In this document: positions 61,097-64,000 of the stretch, in pieces | Layout: each line of letters starts with the position of its first letter | Numbering within the stretch: the first letter of the stretch is position 1 | NCBI GenBank assembly: GCA_013821985.1 | Contig: PNJQ01000006.1 | Span: 1-64,000, forward strand | DNA: 64,000 nt | Origin: Opitutus sp. | Lineage (GTDB): Bacteria > Verrucomicrobiota > Verrucomicrobiia > Opitutales > Opitutaceae | Direction: 5' to 3' | Program-made: the position numbers and the translations under genes | Notes under the pieces: generated by a model | Told to the model about the DNA's origin: nothing | Databases searched by the model: none | Seen by the model: the letters and a program-made list of their open reading frames with translations, nothing else

Positions 61097-63634
61097 ATGA
61101 GTCGCGCCGACTGGATCGCGACCTACCGGCTGCAGCTCACGGCGGACTTTCCGCTCGCGGCGGCGGCGCGTGTCGTCCCCTACCTCGCGGAGCTCGGCAT
61201 CAGCCACGTCTATCTTTCGCCCGTGCTGCAATCTGCCCCGGGCAGCACGCACGGCTATGACGTCACCGACCCGACGCAGATCTCCGACCAACTCGGCGGC
61301 GAAGCGGCGTGGGCGGAGTTCGTGCGCGTCGTGCGTGCGCATGGCCTGGGCATCCTGCTCGACATCGTGCCCAATCACATGGCCGCCGTGCCGGAAAATT
61401 CGTGGTGGGACGACGTGCTCAGGCACGGCCCCGCAAGCCGCTACGCGCCATTCTTCGACATCACACCGCGCCCGGAGGACGGGGGTTGGCTCGTCCACCT
61501 GTGTCCGCTCGGTCGCCGCTATGGCGAGGCACTGAAGGCAGGCGAGCTGCAGGTCGTCGTGAAAAGCGGCGCGCCGCGTCTCACGTATTTCGAGCACTCG
61601 TGGCCGCTCACGCCGGCTTCGGTAGGAGCCTGCTCGCAGGCGACCACGAATGTTCCAGCGTCGGCGAGCGTTCCGAATCGCCTGCAAGCAGGCTCCTACA
61701 AATCGGACGCGGCCCTCGAGACGGAACTCGCGGCGCTCAACGCCGACCCCGCGCGGCTGCACGCGCTGCTCGAGCAGCAGCACTACCGGCTGCATCATTG
61801 GAAACTCGAAGGCGAACTGACGAATTACCGGCGCTTCTTCGACGTCGGGCGACTGGTCGGCGTCCGGCAGGAAATCGATGAGGTCTTCGCCGCCACGCAT
61901 GCGCGCATCCGCCGGATGATTGAAGCCGGCGAAATCGACGGTTTGCGCATCGATCATCCCGATGGCCTGGCCGATCCGTTCGGTTACCTCGAAAGGCTTC
62001 GCGCCCTCGCGCCGGGCGCGCGCATCTACGTGGAAAAGATCCTCGATGACGACGAAGCGCTGCGCGGCGACTGGCCGGTCGAGGGCACGGTCGGCTACGA
62101 TTTTCTCAGTCACGTGAACCGGCTCTGGATGGAGGGGCAGAGCATCGACGCGCTCTCCGCCGCCTACGCCGACTTCACGAAGCAATCGATCAACTTCCCC
62201 GTCATTGCCCGGGAAAAGCAGCGGCTCGTCGCCGACCGGAATTTCGGGGCGGATCTCCAGCGCCTGACCACCCGGGCGCTGCAACTCGCGCAACGCGACT
62301 GGCGGCACCGCGACTTGAGTCCACGCCAACTCCGCGAAGCCATCGCTCGCCTGACAACCGCGCTGCCGGTTTATCGCTCGTATCGCACCGCGGCCGCGAT
62401 CCGCACCGAGGACCGGCAGCTCATCTCCGAGGCACTTGCTGCCGCCCGGATGATCGCGTCCGACGTCGCGCCCGCGGTGTTTGATTTTCTCGAAGCCATT
62501 CTCCTCGCGCCGTCGCCGGACGCGGCAGAACTAGATTGGATCCTCCGCTGGCAACAGCTCAGTCCGGCGGTGGCCGCGAAGGGCATAGAGGACACGACGT
62601 TCTACGTCTATGACCGGCTCGTGTCGGGCAACGAGGTCGGCGCCAAGCCGTCGTCCATCGGCATCGCGTCGGAAAAATTTCACGAATTCTGCCACCACAT
62701 CGCCGAGCGCTGGCCGGACAATCTGCTCGCGACCGCGACCCACGACAACAAGCGCGGCGAAGACGTCCGCACCCGCATCTCGCTTCTCACGGAGGTGCCT
62801 GACCGCTGGAGCGCCGCGTTGCACGAATGGTCGCAGCTCACCACGTCCGCTTGGAAAGGACGCACGCCCGACCGGCACGCGGAGTATTTACTCTATCAGA
62901 CGATGATCGGCGCGTGGCCGATAGCGGAGGAGCGTTGCTGGGCTTACATGCAGAAGGCTTGTCGCGAGGCGAAGATCCGCACCTCGTGGCACGAACCGAA
63001 CCCAGGCTACGAGGAAGCGATTCGGGAGTTCATCGCCGGAATCTACGCGTCCCCGGATTTCCTCCGCCATTTCGAGGGGTTTGTCGCGCCGCTGCTTCCC
63101 GCCGGACGGATCAACAGTCTCGGCCAAGCCCTGATCAAGCTGACGGCGCCGGGCGTGCCGGATTTTTATCAGGGCACCGAGCTCTGGGACCTCAGTCTCG
63201 TCGATCCGGATAACCGCCGTCCCGTGAACTATGCGCAACGCGGTGATTTGCTTGCGCGCTGTCCACGATTGGCGGTCCAACAGGTAATGGAGCAGAGCGA
63301 CGCCGGCTTGCCCAAACTTTGGCTCATCGCGCGCACGCTGCAGCTCCGCCGCGAGCGTCCGGATTTTTTCGGCCGCACCGCGCGTTATCGGCCACTCGTT
63401 GCGCAAGGAGCGCAGACGAGCCACCTGTTCGCGTTCCAGCGCGGCGAGAATCTCATCACCGCGGTCCCTCGCTTCACGCTCACGCTCGGCGGCGACTGGG
63501 GCGACACGCACCTGCAGCTCCCGCCCGGACGCTGGCAAAACTGGCTGACGCAGGCGTGGCTGAGCGAAGACGTCGGTGCCGCGCAGTTGTTTCATGAATT
63601 TCCGGTGGCGTTGCTCGTGCGCGTCGAAGTGTGA
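61097..63634 (+). CDS. treY: Maltooligosyl trehalose synthase with in-frame repeat insertion
   Basis: 845-residue GH13 enzyme, isomerising the reducing-end glucose of maltodextrins to a trehalose linkage. Motifs: YRLQLTADFPLAAAARVVPYLAELGISHVYLSP (4-40), DIVPNHMA near 87, nucleophile in GLRIDHPDGLADP near 283, acid in IYVEKILDDDEALRGDW near 312, and TATHDNKRGEDVRTR near 550. Residues 176-201 (VGACSQAT... to ...NRLQAGSY) are encoded exactly by a palindromic element. They fall between VKSGAPRLTYFEHSWPLTPAS and the conserved ALNADPARLHALLEQQHYRL, a region of variable length in TreY, so function may persist. No treZ follows. Confidence 0.93.
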   Translation: MSRADWIATYRLQLTADFPLAAAARVVPYLAELGISHVYLSPVLQSAPGSTHGYDVTDPTQISDQLGGEAAWAEFVRVVRAHGLGILLDIVPNHMAAVPENSWWDDVLRHGPASRYAPFFDITPRPEDGGWLVHLCPLGRRYGEALKAGELQVVVKSGAPRLTYFEHSWPLTPASVGACSQATTNVPASASVPNRLQAGSYKSDAALETELAALNADPARLHALLEQQHYRLHHWKLEGELTNYRRFFDVGRLVGVRQEIDEVFAATHARIRRMIEAGEIDGLRIDHPDGLADPFGYLERLRALAPGARIYVEKILDDDEALRGDWPVEGTVGYDFLSHVNRLWMEGQSIDALSAAYADFTKQSINFPVIAREKQRLVADRNFGADLQRLTTRALQLAQRDWRHRDLSPRQLREAIARLTTALPVYRSYRTAAAIRTEDRQLISEALAAARMIASDVAPAVFDFLEAILLAPSPDAAELDWILRWQQLSPAVAAKGIEDTTFYVYDRLVSGNEVGAKPSSIGIASEKFHEFCHHIAERWPDNLLATATHDNKRGEDVRTRISLLTEVPDRWSAALHEWSQLTTSAWKGRTPDRHAEYLLYQTMIGAWPIAEERCWAYMQKACREAKIRTSWHEPNPGYEEAIREFIAGIYASPDFLRHFEGFVAPLLPAGRINSLGQALIKLTAPGVPDFYQGTELWDLSLVDPDNRRPVNYAQRGDLLARCPRLAVQQVMEQSDAGLPKLWLIARTLQLRRERPDFFGRTARYRPLVAQGAQTSHLFAFQRGENLITAVPRFTLTLGGDWGDTHLQLPPGRWQNWLTQAWLSEDVGAAQLFHEFPVALLVRVEV
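61622..61699. repeat. GTAGGAGCCTG palindromic element inside treY
   Basis: 78 bp (26 codons) with inverted ends GTAGGAGCCTGCTCGCAGGC and GCCTGCAAGCAGGCTCCTAC. Starts exactly at a codon boundary (codon 176) and keeps the reading frame open. Same family as 21609, 22986 and 45441. Confidence 0.9.
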
Positions 63635-63715
63635 GGCATGGGCGCGTTGTCTCGACTCACCTTGTTTTTCCTAGCGTGAAGGGACCGCGCGTGTAAGTTA
63701 CCGCGACCCTACCCC

Positions 63716-64000
63716 ATGGAAACGCTGCTGATCGCGTTGCTTTCCGGAATCGGCTTTATTGCCGCCTACCATACTTATGGCCGCTGGCTCGGTTCCAAAA
63801 TATTCAATCTCTCCGCCAGTGCGGTATGTCCCGCCACGCGGCTGAACGACGGCGCGGACTTCGTGCCGACACCGAAAGCGGTCGTCTTCGGCCATCACTT
63901 CACGTCCATCGCCGGCACCGGACCGATCGTCGGACCGGCCATCGCGATCATGTGGGGCTGGCTGCCGGCGCTGCTCTGGGTGCTGTTCGGCTCGATCTTC
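63716..64000 (+). CDS. cstA: CstA-family carbon starvation protein (3' partial)
   Basis: First 95 codons of a CstA-type membrane peptide/pyruvate transporter, running off the window. Starts METLLIALLSGIGFIAAYHTYGRWLG, and the family block LNDGADFVPTPKAVVFGHHFTSIAGTGPIVGPAIAIMWGWLPA is complete. ATG 63716 gives the usual N-terminus. It lies 81 bp after treY on the same strand. Confidence 0.93.
   Translation, partial: METLLIALLSGIGFIAAYHTYGRWLGSKIFNLSASAVCPATRLNDGADFVPTPKAVVFGHHFTSIAGTGPIVGPAIAIMWGWLPALLWVLFGSIF

Noticed and set aside
1-64000. CRISPR array
   Set aside because: The repeated sequences are palindromic, dispersed and irregularly spaced; no regular repeat-spacer series and no cas gene is present.

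Overview
The window is G+C-rich Gram-negative bacterial chromosome. Signal peptides, an outer-membrane barrel, the general gene set and the many short palindromic intergenic repeats are most like Opitutaceae-type Verrucomicrobiota. That placement is an inference from protein style; no rRNA or other phylogenetic marker is present. Both edges cut genes: a cyclophilin at the left and a cstA carbon-starvation permease at the right.

Layout. 1-9 kb: cyclophilin, M20 amidohydrolase, a heavy-metal-type two-component pair, a haem-motif porin, a small cytochrome c and a rhodanese, then glutamate dehydrogenase. 9-16 kb: FKBP isomerase, a large hybrid histidine kinase, YgjP-like metallopeptidase, GNAT, phosphoesterase, a nucleotidyltransferase/HEPN pair with an operator-like direct repeat, and an acyltransferase. 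17.5-17.8 kb: a tRNA-Ile(CAU) gene interrupted by a 219-nt Azoarcus-like group I intron. 18-25 kb: DAACS symporter, CNNM/CorC protein, glycosyltransferase, purC and tRNA-Glu.

25-42.6 kb is a defence island directly downstream of tRNA-Glu. It holds a complete Wadjet anti-plasmid operon (jetA-jetB-jetC-jetD), tightly coupled to a last gene for a WYL regulator of the BrxR/CapW type. The 91-bp A+T-rich region before jetA carries direct and inverted repeats that look like that regulator's operator. Upstream lies a ~1,890-residue transglutaminase-like/DUF4011/SF1 helicase/Vsr-like nuclease gene that has lost its 5' end. It is joined head to head to the 3' fragment of another gene, the scar of a deletion or a misassembly. 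A DUF3800 gene with an overlapping partner and an orphan type I methyltransferase hsdM complete the island. No integrase or att repeat was found.

42.7-56.7 kb: a PagL-like deacylase, an ATP/ADP-translocase-like carrier, and a divergent cluster around an ECF42-type sigma factor (YCII/DGPF protein, DUF1428, DoxX). Then comes a minus-strand run with a MacB-type ABC exporter, a TetR regulator, a clan GH-A lipoprotein and an RtcB ligase. 56.9-63.6 kb: a glycogen/trehalose cluster (GH15, GlgX, TreY) followed by cstA.

A recurring theme is dispersed palindromic repeats of several families. One copy sits in frame inside treY (26 extra residues). Another supplies the stop codon of the sensor kinase gene. 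A third, unrelated palindrome encodes the last 20 residues of the Wadjet-linked WYL regulator.
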